30,324 nucleotides of DNA from Mucilaginibacter sp. GTDB taxonomy: Bacteria > Bacteroidota > Bacteroidia > Sphingobacteriales > Sphingobacteriaceae. The stretch lies in the NCBI GenBank assembly GCA_028288315.1, contig JAQBNY010000040.1, forward strand, positions 1 to 30,324, given 5' to 3'. The notes beneath the pieces were generated by a model. The model was not told the origin of the DNA and searched no databases. It was given only the letters and a program-made list of their open reading frames with translations. The position numbers and the translations under genes were made by a program. Positions 17,018 to 24,757 of the stretch are shown here, piece after piece; within the stretch, counting starts at the first letter, position 1, and every line of letters begins with the position of its first letter.

Positions 17018-17812
17018 TTAAAAAGCGGTTTTAATTACACCGCCATCGGCCCTTAAAGTTGCCCCATTAGTAGCTGATGAAAGCGGGCTAGCTATATAAG
17101 TTACCATACTGGCCACTTCATCAGGTGTAATAAAACGTTTGAGTAATGAAGTGGGACGGATGCTTGTGAAAAACTCCTTTTCCATTTCTGCATCGGTTAT
17201 TCCTTGGTCTCTGGCAACTGCTTTAATAAATTCGCCGGCGCCTTCAGAAGCGGTTGGCCCGGGTAAAACTGTGTTAACGGTAACATCAGTGCCGGCAGTA
17301 AGCTCTGCCAACCCGCGTGCTACTGCAATCTGGGCCGTTTTTGTCATTCCGTAATGAATCATTTCTGAAGGTATTTGCATAGCCGATTCGCTGGATATAA
17401 ATATAATTCGTCCCCATTTTTTGGCAAGCATTTTCTCAAAGTAAACCCTTGATAAGCGCACTCCGCTTAACACGTTCACTTCAAAAAACTTAAACCATTC
17501 GTCATCTGTAATATTTTTAAATTCCTTTGGATCAAAAATTCCTACGTTATTAATCAGGATATCAACTTCGGGTAATTCATTTAACAAATTATCTATCTGT
17601 GTTTTATTGGAAAAATCAGCAGCAATGCCTTTAATATTTTGATTGCCAGTTTCGGCAATTATTTTTCCAACAGCCTCATCAACTCTTTTTTGCCCACGGC
17701 CATTAATATAAACTGCTGCACCTTCAGTTGCCAATGCTTTGGCGATGGCATATCCAATACCAGCTGTTGATCCGGTAATCAATACCGCTTTATCTTTAAG
17801 TTTTAAATCCAT
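17018..17812 (-). CDS. SDR-family oxidoreductase
   Basis: The 264-residue protein has the classical short-chain dehydrogenase layout: the NAD(P)-binding TGSTAGIG (residues 14-20), INNVG near 87-91, and the catalytic Ser in IFISSESA with Tyr154-x-x-x-Lys158 in YGMTK. The arginine in YINGRGQ, near the end of the second strand, suggests NADP preference. It is closest in feel to the 3-oxoacyl reductase-like SDRs, but the substrate is unknown. It is the last chromosomal gene before the transposon-derived island, whose outer end lies 93 bases upstream of its start. Confidence 0.9.
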   Translation of the reverse strand: MDLKLKDKAVLITGSTAGIGYAIAKALATEGAAVYINGRGQKRVDEAVGKIIAETGNQNIKGIAADFSNKTQIDNLLNELPEVDILINNVGIFDPKEFKNITDDEWFKFFEVNVLSGVRLSRVYFEKMLAKKWGRIIFISSESAMQIPSEMIHYGMTKTAQIAVARGLAELTAGTDVTVNTVLPGPTASEGAGEFIKAVARDQGITDAEMEKEFFTSIRPTSLLKRFITPDEVASMVTYIASPLSSATNGATLRADGGVIKTAF

Positions 17813-17833
17813 TGTGATTATAAATTGTTACGT

Positions 17834-17863
17834 AAAACAAGTTATAAAAAAACAAGTTATAAA
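17834..17863. repeat. Perfect 15-bp tandem duplication
   Basis: AAAACAAGTTATAAA occurs twice head to tail, at 17834-17848 and 17849-17863, upstream of the SDR gene and just outside the left end of the island. It could be a regulatory duplication or a trace of the insertion. Its AAAACAAG core also resembles the transposon end motif. Confidence 0.6.
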
Positions 17864-17905
17864 AATCATTTTATATAAGGTGTGATTATGATAAAGATGT
17901 TGGAT

Positions 17906-17970
17906 TGTCCAAAACAAATTGTGTCAATCGCGAGAATTTTCAATTGTTAATAAAACAAAAGATGTCAAAT
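17906..17970 (+). mobile_element. Transposon left end, unit 1
   Basis: TGTCC then AAAACAAATTGTGTC (from 17911), and 41 bp further in AAAACAAAAGATGTC (from 17952). The 65 bases match the left end at 22480-22544 at 61 positions. After 17970 the similarity stops and cargo DNA begins. Confidence 0.8.
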
Positions 17971-18043
17971 TTAAAAGGTGCGATATTTAATTTTAAATAA
18001 TATATTTCCAGATAAATAAATATCAAATACATTTTAGTAAATC

Positions 18044-18886
18044 TTGAAAAGTAAAAATGATTATAGGGAAGCCCTTCTAGACAAAATGGGGGTTTCTGTT
18101 GAGCAGGGTGCAGTAACTATTGATTCAGTAAAAACTGCTTATTTATCTGCTGGAAGTGGTGATTCTGTAATTTGTCTGCATGGCGCCGGCGCCGGTGCTG
18201 TCACTTGGTATCCAGCAATTAATGCTATCTCTAAAAGCTTTCATGTTCTTGCACCAGATATCGTGGGATATGGAGAGTCTGATAAACCCAATGCACCTTA
18301 TGACCGCCCTTATTTCTCAAAGTGGCTTAATGGCTTTATAACAGAATTGAAAATCTCAAAGGCACATATAGTTGGATTGTCTCAAGGTGGTGCTATAGCG
18401 TTGCAGTTTGCCATAGACTATCCAGAGAAGGTTAATAAACTTGTTTTAGTTGACTCTGCTGGCTTAGGTGCGAAAGTTTCCTTCTGGCCTTTTGTCGGAA
18501 TGGTATGGATGAATAGTTTTCCATCCTCTATGGCAAATCGTTTTAATTCTCCTTACATACTCCATAAACCTGAAAACAGAGATCCAAACCACAGCTTCTA
18601 CTCTGTTGCTGTTATCAAGCATTCGGGCGGGAAAAATGCGTTTAAACAAGGTAGAGGTTCTGCTGTGTCAAAAATACCTGAAGAATCATTACAACAAATA
18701 AAAAATGAAACCCTTATCATTTGGGGAAAAGATGATAAATTATTCTCTTTAGAACATGGTGAAAGAGCTGCTAAAATAATTCCCAATGCAAGATTTCATT
18801 TAATTCAGGATGCTGGACATTTACCGCTGATGGATCAACCAGAAATTTTTAATAAAATTCTAGTTGATTTTTTAGATAACAAATGA
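18044..18886 (+). CDS. Alpha/beta hydrolase, cargo of unit 1
   Basis: The product is 280 residues from a TTG start at 18044, or 266 from the ATG at 18086. An in-frame stop six bases before the TTG rules out anything longer. It has the full hydrolase pattern: oxyanion loop LHGAGAGAVTW, PDIVGYGESDKP, nucleophile GLSQGG (serine near residue 115), aspartate in IWGKDDKLF and histidine in DAGHLPLMDQP. It looks intact and resembles epoxide-hydrolase or C-C hydrolase-like enzymes; the substrate is unknown. It lies between the left end and the tniB fragment, and its stop overlaps the ATG of that fragment (ATGA). Its position inside the element marks it as cargo. Confidence 0.88.
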   Translation: MKSKNDYREALLDKMGVSVEQGAVTIDSVKTAYLSAGSGDSVICLHGAGAGAVTWYPAINAISKSFHVLAPDIVGYGESDKPNAPYDRPYFSKWLNGFITELKISKAHIVGLSQGGAIALQFAIDYPEKVNKLVLVDSAGLGAKVSFWPFVGMVWMNSFPSSMANRFNSPYILHKPENRDPNHSFYSVAVIKHSGGKNAFKQGRGSAVSKIPEESLQQIKNETLIIWGKDDKLFSLEHGERAAKIIPNARFHLIQDAGHLPLMDQPEIFNKILVDFLDNK

Positions 18887-18888
18887 CC

Positions 18889-19160
18889 GTGTGTTCACTG
18901 TCAGCCGGACCTAAATATTTTGAGAAAGCGTTGTATGCCCTAAAAAAGAATGATGTGGATGGAATACCGGAGTTACTACGTCGTATTGATGTGTTTATTG
19001 AACTTCAAAAGCCGTCAAATGCTGAAAAAAGAAAATTATTTAATCAATATGGTTTTAAAAATCCTTCATTAATTAATGCTCTCATAAAGAGTGTGTGCAT
19101 TTAGAAGACGTTTATAAAAACGTTCAAAACTTTGCCTTAATTGCAATTAAAACGATTAAT
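18889..19160 (+). pseudogene. tniB 3' fragment 1 (diverged, frameshifted)
   Basis: Reading from just after the hydrolase, SAGPKYFEKALYALKKND...GIPELLRRIDVFIELQ...EKRKLFNQYGFKNPSLIN aligns with residues about 156-213 of the intact TniB at 26127. The frame then stops at 19104, but in the next frame CVHLEDVYKNVQNFALIAIK continues the alignment, so one base has been lost or gained near 19090. Walker A and Walker B regions are absent. The fragment is diverged from the intact gene and lies just ahead of right-end sequence, the same order as in unit 3. Confidence 0.85.
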
Positions 19161-19193
19161 AAAAAAATTAATCTTATAAAAAATTCTAATACT

Positions 19194-19242
19194 TTTTGTT
19201 TTATTAACATATATGTATTGTCTAAAACAAAATGTACCTTTT
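19194..19242. mobile_element. Partial right end of unit 1 abutting an extra left-end copy
   Basis: TTTTGTTTTATTAACATA at 19194-19211 matches the inner right-end site of unit 3 (26885-26901). Instead of the terminal GTTTTGGACA, a left-end-type TGTCTAAAACAAAATGTACC begins at 19219. That copy has no second site 41 bp in, so it appears to be an isolated or truncated end. Confidence 0.7.
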
Positions 19243-19310
19243 TGAAATTCAAATATCAGACTTAAAATCGCGGTTTTTAAATACAACAGGGCATTTTTCT
19301 GTCTTTTTTA

Positions 19311-19430
19311 TGTCTAAAACAAATTGTACCTTTTCTTATTGATATTCATTGTTAATAAAACGAAATGTGCCAAATACACATTAAGTAGTTACAAACCAGA
19401 TAATTACATTATTTAACTTATTGTAAAGAA
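19311..19430 (+). mobile_element. Transposon left end, unit 2
   Basis: TGTCTAAAACAAATTGTACC is followed, 41 bp from the first AAAAC, by AAAACGAAATGTGCC. Similarity to the left end of unit 3 continues further in: TAATTACATTA sits 90 bases from the end in both, and TTGTAAAGAA sits 110 (here) or 111 bases in. This makes it a fuller left end than that of unit 1. Confidence 0.78.
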
Positions 19431-19865
19431 CCTATAAGCTTGACACTTATATTTCAAGGGTAAAAGAGATACACTTAGTGAATAATAAAATGGTTAAAGC
19501 AAATTATTCTTCGCTGTGCAGACGTCCGCGCTCATGTTGTGCATTTTTAGCGTGTACGCTAATAAGACTCATTCACGGATTTTAGTTATCCGACTCATTC
19601 TTTGATTTTTATGAAAATGACGTTACTGGTTGTCGGAGATTTACATGGCAAGTCCCACTATTTCTGCTTAGTCCCTAGGGGAAGCTCCTCGAACCCATTT
19701 TTGCATGACTTAAGGCTACTGGCGGCATCTTAACCAACTATAAATTGCTGATGTAAGAGTGATAGAAAAGTAGCCGGAAATTGATAAATTCTGTTCTTAG
19801 CTTGCACTCGAACTTCTTTTTTACAGGAAAAAGCAAAAAAATCTTTTTTCTATTCAAGTTACCTA
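19431..19865. other. Gene-free stretch with remnants and small repeats
   Basis: No intact gene is seen. The stretch holds the palindrome TTAGCGTGTACGCTAA (19547-19562), a small hairpin CGGAT/ATCCG (19576-19592) and a 9-bp direct repeat GACTCATTC (19566-19574 and 19592-19600). After these comes a short metallophosphoesterase-like start. Base composition is less AT-rich around 19520-19760 than at the transposon ends, as if several DNA pieces were joined. Confidence 0.5.
19611..19730 (+). pseudogene. Possible metallophosphoesterase N-terminal remnant
   Basis: An ATG at 19611 opens MKMTLLVVGDLHGKSHYF, which resembles the GDxHG metal-binding start of calcineurin-like phosphoesterases. The similarity fades after about 16 residues and the frame stops near 19730. 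It may be the beginning of a decayed gene. Only the short motif supports this. Confidence 0.4.
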
Positions 19866-21185
19866 TTAATTGATCTTATTCATGATGATTTCATCCCCAT
19901 TAAGCCATGATGCATTTAATGCTGAGCATACTCCCGTTCGAGATTTGATCATTGTGATCTTCAAATCACTTTCTGGGCCACTATAAAATATTCCAGTATT
20001 TACTGAATGAAGTTCGAAGGTAAGGTTATTCATGAGTAGGTCTGTACAATACAGGCAACCATCCTTAACAAACAATCTTAAGTGATGACCGTAAGTTCCA
20101 GTATAGCTTTGTAGCAATTTGGATGCTACAGTTACTTTTTGTGCAGTAACCCTATCTCTTAACCATTGATATTTCCCTTTTTCATCCAGATTTTTGCTGT
20201 TTGTAAGGATTTGTCGATAAATGTTCGATAAGGCAACATCTAACGCTGATTCTGCGGAGCAACGTATATCAGGTAATACACCAACTCCTTCCCAATCTTT
20301 ATGGGTATAAGGATTATATGAGCGCATAATTGGAATACGTATGACCAGTCCACAACCGATTGGTGATGTCTGGACCGGATGCGCTCCGCCGCCGGATGCT
20401 TCGCCGACAGTTTGTGCCCGGTGAACGCTTTGCATACCATAGGCAAAGTCCTCGGCAGCCGAAAATGTTCTGTGACTAGTGAGTATGTAGATCGGCATAT
20501 TTAAGGTAAAGCCTTTGACCTCTGCAGGGTCTACTTCAATATGTATAGTGTCCTTTCCAGAACGGCCGATAAAACCGTTCATTTCTGTTCTTTTGTTAAA
20601 TAAATAACTCTCTATTAAGTTTACCATCCCACCCGATCCGCCTCCGTTGTAACGAACATCAATAATTAATGCCTGGCTACGTTCCAAAAAATGCAATGCA
20701 CTTTCGAGTACAGGCTGTACATCCCGATTTCCGGTAAAGCCATCCAGTCGAAAGTAGCCTACGTTGCCTGGCAAAACTTCTATTTTTTTTAAGTTAAAGT
20801 TTTCTTCTTTCGGCGGTGCTGGTTGGGGATTGGGTTGCGAAGAAATATTAGCAGGCCCGTTGGGGACGGTTGTATCGAAGCGCACCGCCATATGGCCATC
20901 ATAGTAAATCCGGCGCATATCGTTTGTTAGTTTGGTGGCAAGTTCATTGGAACCGGTATATTTATTATAAATTCCGGCTTTTAATTGAACGTGCAAGTGA
21001 TCGCTAATCTGTTTCCCCTTGTCGGCAAACACATATCCTCGTTCGATTTTATCGCAAACCGTATCAACAATTGCTTTAATTTGATTAGGAGTAAGTAATT
21101 TGTGTTTTGTTATTTTAGGTTGACAGTAACCGTGGCTAACTGCCAGCAGTGATAGGCTAAGAAACAAGAGGATATATTTTTTCAT
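19866..21185 (-). CDS. S41-family (tail-specific/IRBP-like) peptidase, cargo of unit 2
   Basis: This 439-residue exported protein begins with MKKYILLFLSLSLLAVSHGYCQ, a signal peptide. An N-terminal helical region of the IRBP type (LLTPNQIKAIVDTVCDKIERGYVF) precedes the S41 catalytic core: GNVGYFRLDGF, ALIIDVRYNGGGSGGMVNLIESYLF, then the nucleophile in TSHRTFSAAEDFAY (Ser242) and GEASGGGAHP. There is no PDZ domain. It probably acts in the periplasm or outside on peptides. It is followed by gene-free DNA and preceded on the same strand by an AraC regulator gene 52 bases upstream. It appears intact and lies between a left end and a tniB fragment, so I treat it as cargo. Confidence 0.88.
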   Translation of the reverse strand: MKKYILLFLSLSLLAVSHGYCQPKITKHKLLTPNQIKAIVDTVCDKIERGYVFADKGKQISDHLHVQLKAGIYNKYTGSNELATKLTNDMRRIYYDGHMAVRFDTTVPNGPANISSQPNPQPAPPKEENFNLKKIEVLPGNVGYFRLDGFTGNRDVQPVLESALHFLERSQALIIDVRYNGGGSGGMVNLIESYLFNKRTEMNGFIGRSGKDTIHIEVDPAEVKGFTLNMPIYILTSHRTFSAAEDFAYGMQSVHRAQTVGEASGGGAHPVQTSPIGCGLVIRIPIMRSYNPYTHKDWEGVGVLPDIRCSAESALDVALSNIYRQILTNSKNLDEKGKYQWLRDRVTAQKVTVASKLLQSYTGTYGHHLRLFVKDGCLYCTDLLMNNLTFELHSVNTGIFYSGPESDLKITMIKSRTGVCSALNASWLNGDEIIMNKIN

Positions 21186-21237
21186 TTAACAAAATTAAGC
21201 TGGCAATGCTATATGCAATAGAACGAAATTAGCCATT

Positions 21238-22041
21238 TTACATTTTTTGATATGCAACGGGTAAGAAGCCAGTCAAACGTTTCATCGTGCGGATAAAATG
21301 ACTTTGGTCGGCAAAGCCGCATAGATAGCTGATCTCTGCGAACGAGTAGCGATTTGATTTTAATAATGGAAGCGCACGTTCAATTTTAAGCACACGGCGA
21401 TACTCACCCATATTGGTACCAAAGAAGCGTGGAAAATATCTGGAAATAGTCACAGGATGCACTGATGCAAACTGCGCCAGCTCGTCTAAGGATATTGAAT
21501 TAGCCCAGTTGTCATGAAGTGCTTCTTTTACTTTGTGAACCCATGGCGGAAATTTTGTAAGTGAAAGTTTCTCTAAATCTCCAGAACCAAATAGCATCGT
21601 TAAAGATTCAACAGCGAGTGCAGTCTCCGGATCGTCAATTTTTAATTCGTTATAAAAATGTAGCATCGTTAACTTAATTAAAGGACCGTGTGCTCCACAT
21701 AAACTTTCGAGATCATGCTCAGAGGTGCGGAGGCCAGACAAAAATTGATAATCAAATTCAAGATTGATATTGACCGAACCAATGGGTGTCCTGCTGTTTT
21801 GATGAATTTCGTCTGAATGAAAAAACACGAGGTCGCCAGCCTTTCTTTCGTGAGCTGCCATTCCCCTGATTTCCTGCGTCCCTCCGGCAACTAAATAGGT
21901 GATATGAGGATTGACGTGCGCATGCGGGCCACAAAAAAGAGATGCCATTTCTGTAAACCGAGTAACGGTAAGCCAGCCGCCTTGAAAAGGGTAACTATTA
22001 TCATTTAAACCCAAGTAAGTTGCTGGTCCAAGCAGATACAT
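21238..22041 (-). CDS. AraC-family transcriptional regulator, cargo of unit 2
   Basis: The 267-residue protein has a cupin-like sensor half (CGPHAHVNPHITYLVAGGTQEI, KAGDLVFFHSDEIHQN) and a C-terminal AraC DNA-binding domain with two helix-turn-helix units. The first is ISLDELAQFASVHPVTISRYFPRFFGTNMGEYRRVLKIERAL. The second is YSFAEISYLCGFADQSHFIRTMKRLTGFLPVAYQ. The arrangement suggests a regulator that responds to a small ligand. It is upstream of the S41 peptidase gene on the same strand and may control it. Its inducer is unknown. Confidence 0.9.
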   Translation of the reverse strand: MYLLGPATYLGLNDNSYPFQGGWLTVTRFTEMASLFCGPHAHVNPHITYLVAGGTQEIRGMAAHERKAGDLVFFHSDEIHQNSRTPIGSVNINLEFDYQFLSGLRTSEHDLESLCGAHGPLIKLTMLHFYNELKIDDPETALAVESLTMLFGSGDLEKLSLTKFPPWVHKVKEALHDNWANSISLDELAQFASVHPVTISRYFPRFFGTNMGEYRRVLKIERALPLLKSNRYSFAEISYLCGFADQSHFIRTMKRLTGFLPVAYQKM

Positions 22042-22273
22042 AAATTATTCCGGTGTTCTAACGCAATTTAAATAAACGCTAGAAATATAGTTCAGATTCA
22101 ACTTTTATTTAACATCTTTTAACAAAGAAAAAGGCTTTTATCCCCCATAATTGATAAGGCTAGTACCCTCGATTACGATCGCATAGCCGGTTGCCTAGGT
22201 TGGCAATTAGGCAAACTGCACAAGCGCCCACCATAGTATGTTCAATTCTTCACTATCCAATATTGCATTATGT

Positions 22274-22404
22274 TTAGCTGGGCCAAAATATTTCCAAAAT
22301 GAAATTCTTGCTCAAAAGAAAAATGATATAGAAGGGATTCCAGAATTGTTACGACGTATAGATATGTTTATTGAATTGCAACCACCGACAACTATTGAGA
22401 AAAG
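22274..22404 (+). pseudogene. tniB 3' fragment 2 (131 bp, nearly identical to intact tniB)
   Basis: These 131 bases match 26592-26722 with a single mismatch (GGGATT here, GGAATT there) and encode residues 156-199 of TniB, from LAGPKYFQNEI to TTIEK. Both sides then diverge abruptly. An open frame of 63 codons (22238-22429) runs through it but has no sensible ends. The near identity points to a recent duplication or gene conversion. From 22405 to the next left end at 22480 no right-end motif is seen. Confidence 0.92.
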
Positions 22405-22479
22405 TGTTTCTTTTAATTTGACAATTTAGGAAAAAAACCTCCTTCTATTATACTTAGAGGCACTTTTTAAGCATTTTGT

Positions 22480-22600
22480 TGTCTAAAACAAATTGTGTCA
22501 ATTGCGATAATTTTCAATTGTTAATAAAACAAAATATGTCAAATACAATGTAACTTCCTGTGGTACAACTAATTGCATTACATTAGTTCGTTGTAAAGAA
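22480..22600 (+). mobile_element. Transposon left end, unit 3
   Basis: TGTCTAAAACAAATTGTGTC starts at 22480 and the second site AAAACAAAATATGTC lies 41 bp further in, as in units 1 and 2. Three more bases outside (TGT, 22477-22479) also match the outer flank of the right end, so the true terminus could be TGTTGTC. Conserved inner blocks TAATTGCATTA and TTGTAAAGAA lie 90 and 111 bases in. Confidence 0.82.
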
Positions 22601-22716
22601 ACTTGCGAGCCTAGCCCTTATTTTTTTTAATCTGATTATAGATGTTTAATAACTCAAAAGCTTTTCGGAAAGAACAAATTAGTTTTATATTGGTCTAAGA
22701 AGATTAAAAAGAGCAA

Positions 22717-24438
22717 ATGAAAGTTGTCCTAACGCCATATTACAAAGATTTATTCCCAGGGGAAAACGATAAGCTTGAGGACCTTTTGGAAGGTATAGGG
22801 TCAGTGGTAATACTGGAATTGCTATCGATGATTGACGCAGAGTTATTTTCAAGGGATGAAGGACAGATTACACAAGTAAAAATTTTCGAACTCATGCTCG
22901 GAAGGCAAACGCCAGAGGAAAAGTCGAAGATTTTGGAAAATGTTTTAGAAGGGGGGCTGAATGATATTACAAATCGCGAGTTTTTTTCACGTCATTATAA
23001 CCTTACCTTCATGCATTATGTGCTCATCCATTTCCGTGAAGGAGCTATGGATGATCTCACACCCTTGGAAGAATTAAACATATTCAAAGCTTACTTTTTA
23101 GTGGCACAACAATTTGGACAGGTGCCCGTAGAGGATAAAAGCACATTACCTAAATTTGATGAAGATTATTTTGCCAAGATGATGTGGCCAAGTCTAACCG
23201 ATAGTTTTGAAATCAATTTTCGAACAAACCCTTATTTTGTAATGGTAAGGGGAATTGTTTTACTAAACTACCTGCAATTTCACAGCCCATACAAACTCTT
23301 TGTAGAACAATATTTAAGAAAGCATGGAAAGGTTACCAATTTCAACTATGCTCTTGATATTTTTAACATTTTAAATACCAACTTCGAATCGATAAGAGAA
23401 GGAAAAACTACATTTGCTTCTTTTACTCTAGGACGCTCCCCCGGATTTGATAGCCTGTTCGATCAATTTTCACTGGATATTGAGACATATCAACAAAAAT
23501 ATACAACTGGAAAAGAGAATTACTCCGGAATTAAATCTCGTCCACTTTACTGCTTAGACCAGGACACCTGGCTGGTACTCAATTGGAGTTTTTTAAGTAA
23601 TAAATTATACGAGGGTCTCATTTTCGATTTTTATAATATTTCAGGAATTGCGGAAACAAAAGAATTTAAGCAATTCACGAGCTTCAAGCAATTTATCGGT
23701 GAGCATGTCACTGAAAAACACCTTTTCAGACTGTTAGCAAGAGGCGCCTGGCAGAAAAAGCACGAAATTTTGTTATTTGATGAAAAGATACCTATAGGTT
23801 TTCCAGATGTCTATTATCGTAATGGAAATAAGGTTTTTTTAATTGAAATAAAGGACGCCTACTTTCCGTCAGAGGCAATAAATTCATTCTCTTACGATAA
23901 AATAAAATCGGCAATCGATAAGAAACTAAATAACACAAATAAAGGCACAGGACAATTGGTAAAACAGCTGAAGACATTGTATGATCAGCCTTTCGAAAAG
24001 CCTCAACGCTATAAAAAGATAGCCAACCTAGAAATATACCCGATCATTATTTACACTGATATTCATTTCAATATGCCCGGCATAAGTGAATATGTTAACC
24101 GCTGCTTTCAAGAAATGGTATCCCAGAATGGTTTGTCCGGAGCGTTTAGGAAAATTTGGCCACTGACCATGATCAATATAAATTACTTGATTGGCATATT
24201 TGATGTTTTGAAAGAGAGCCCAACATCATTAGACAAGCAGATTGAATATTTTCACCGCCAAATTAATAATCGTATTAAAAAACATGAGCGTGCGCGAGAG
24301 ATTGTGAATCATCAAGCAATATATGACGTATTCGAAAATGTCACTAAAGATTTGATAAAGCAAGAAGAAACAGCAAAAAAATACATAGAGTGGATAGTAA
24401 ACACCTTGAATTTAAAAGAAGGACTTCCTTCGGAATAA
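22717..24438 (+). CDS. Large PD-(D/E)XK nuclease-like protein, cargo of unit 3
   Basis: The 573-residue protein is not one I can name. The first 310 residues are mainly helical with no clear motif. Residues about 325-425 contain a likely PD-(D/E)XK nuclease core: a helix with acidic residues (FIGEHVTEKHLFRLL), then IGFPDVYYRNGNKVFLIEIKD, giving Asp364, Glu377 and Lys379, then a helix with Gln413 and Gln417 (GQLVKQLKTL). This spacing fits restriction-type nucleases. The C-terminal 150 residues are charged and helical (QINNRIKKHERAREIV). It lies between the left end and tniA. It may be a defence gene, or it may take a DNA-cutting role in transposition, although it is about twice the size of TnsA. 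No signal or membrane segment is present. Confidence 0.65.
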   Translation: MKVVLTPYYKDLFPGENDKLEDLLEGIGSVVILELLSMIDAELFSRDEGQITQVKIFELMLGRQTPEEKSKILENVLEGGLNDITNREFFSRHYNLTFMHYVLIHFREGAMDDLTPLEELNIFKAYFLVAQQFGQVPVEDKSTLPKFDEDYFAKMMWPSLTDSFEINFRTNPYFVMVRGIVLLNYLQFHSPYKLFVEQYLRKHGKVTNFNYALDIFNILNTNFESIREGKTTFASFTLGRSPGFDSLFDQFSLDIETYQQKYTTGKENYSGIKSRPLYCLDQDTWLVLNWSFLSNKLYEGLIFDFYNISGIAETKEFKQFTSFKQFIGEHVTEKHLFRLLARGAWQKKHEILLFDEKIPIGFPDVYYRNGNKVFLIEIKDAYFPSEAINSFSYDKIKSAIDKKLNNTNKGTGQLVKQLKTLYDQPFEKPQRYKKIANLEIYPIIIYTDIHFNMPGISEYVNRCFQEMVSQNGLSGAFRKIWPLTMININYLIGIFDVLKESPTSLDKQIEYFHRQINNRIKKHERAREIVNHQAIYDVFENVTKDLIKQEETAKKYIEWIVNTLNLKEGLPSE

Positions 24439-24586
24439 ATGCGTATTTCGATTTTTTTACCGATAGAATGGCTTTTATCTAATCGCATTCCAACTAGGTC
24501 TTCAATTTTAACGGCCATTTTATTTCATTTAATTGTTCGAAATAATCAGGTTGAACAGCATGCAATTTGTCATTTGCAACCTACAG

Positions 24587-24757
24587 TTAACAATCCACTT
24601 CGTGAAAATAATTGATGCTATCAAGAACATCTATATATGTGATAGAATGTTCTGTATAACGAATTGATGTCACATTTTCTACTTTAGAGTGTCCAACTAC
24701 CTGATGATACCCATTTAACATATCAATTTGGGTTTCTTGTATATCAGCCCATGTTAA
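24587..24757 (-). pseudogene. Metallophosphoesterase C-terminal remnant
   Basis: On the minus strand 56 codons without a start read ADIQETQIDMLNGYHQVVGH, then SKVENVTSIRYTEHSITYID, then VLDSINYFHEVDC and a stop. This resembles the C-terminus of calcineurin-like phosphoesterases, where VVGHT and YIDVG occur in this order. The frame ends just at the 5' edge of tniA (24751), so the two genes meet at a junction. Between this remnant and the nuclease stop (24439-24586) only short fragments are seen on the minus strand (for example MAVKIEDLVGMRLDKSHS). Confidence 0.55.

Noticed and set aside
22191..22214. Inverted repeat TTGCCTA/TAGGCAA as a terminator or attachment site
   Set aside because: A seven-base stem with a ten-base loop and no T run is weak. 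No partner copy was seen elsewhere in the window.
22238..22429. 63-codon open frame over tniB fragment 2
   Set aside because: Its middle is an exact slice of tniB, both ends are unrelated sequence, and Walker motifs are missing. It is treated as a gene fragment, not a gene.
17906..22544. CRISPR-like or iteron-type repeat array
   Set aside because: The repeats are few, kilobases apart and tied to tniB fragments, so they are transposon ends rather than spacers or an origin.
24312..24518. Minus-strand frame of 68 codons overlapping the nuclease 3' end
   Set aside because: More than a third of it is antisense to the nuclease, and no family is recognised. Only its first part (MAVKIEDLVGMRL) might be a remnant.
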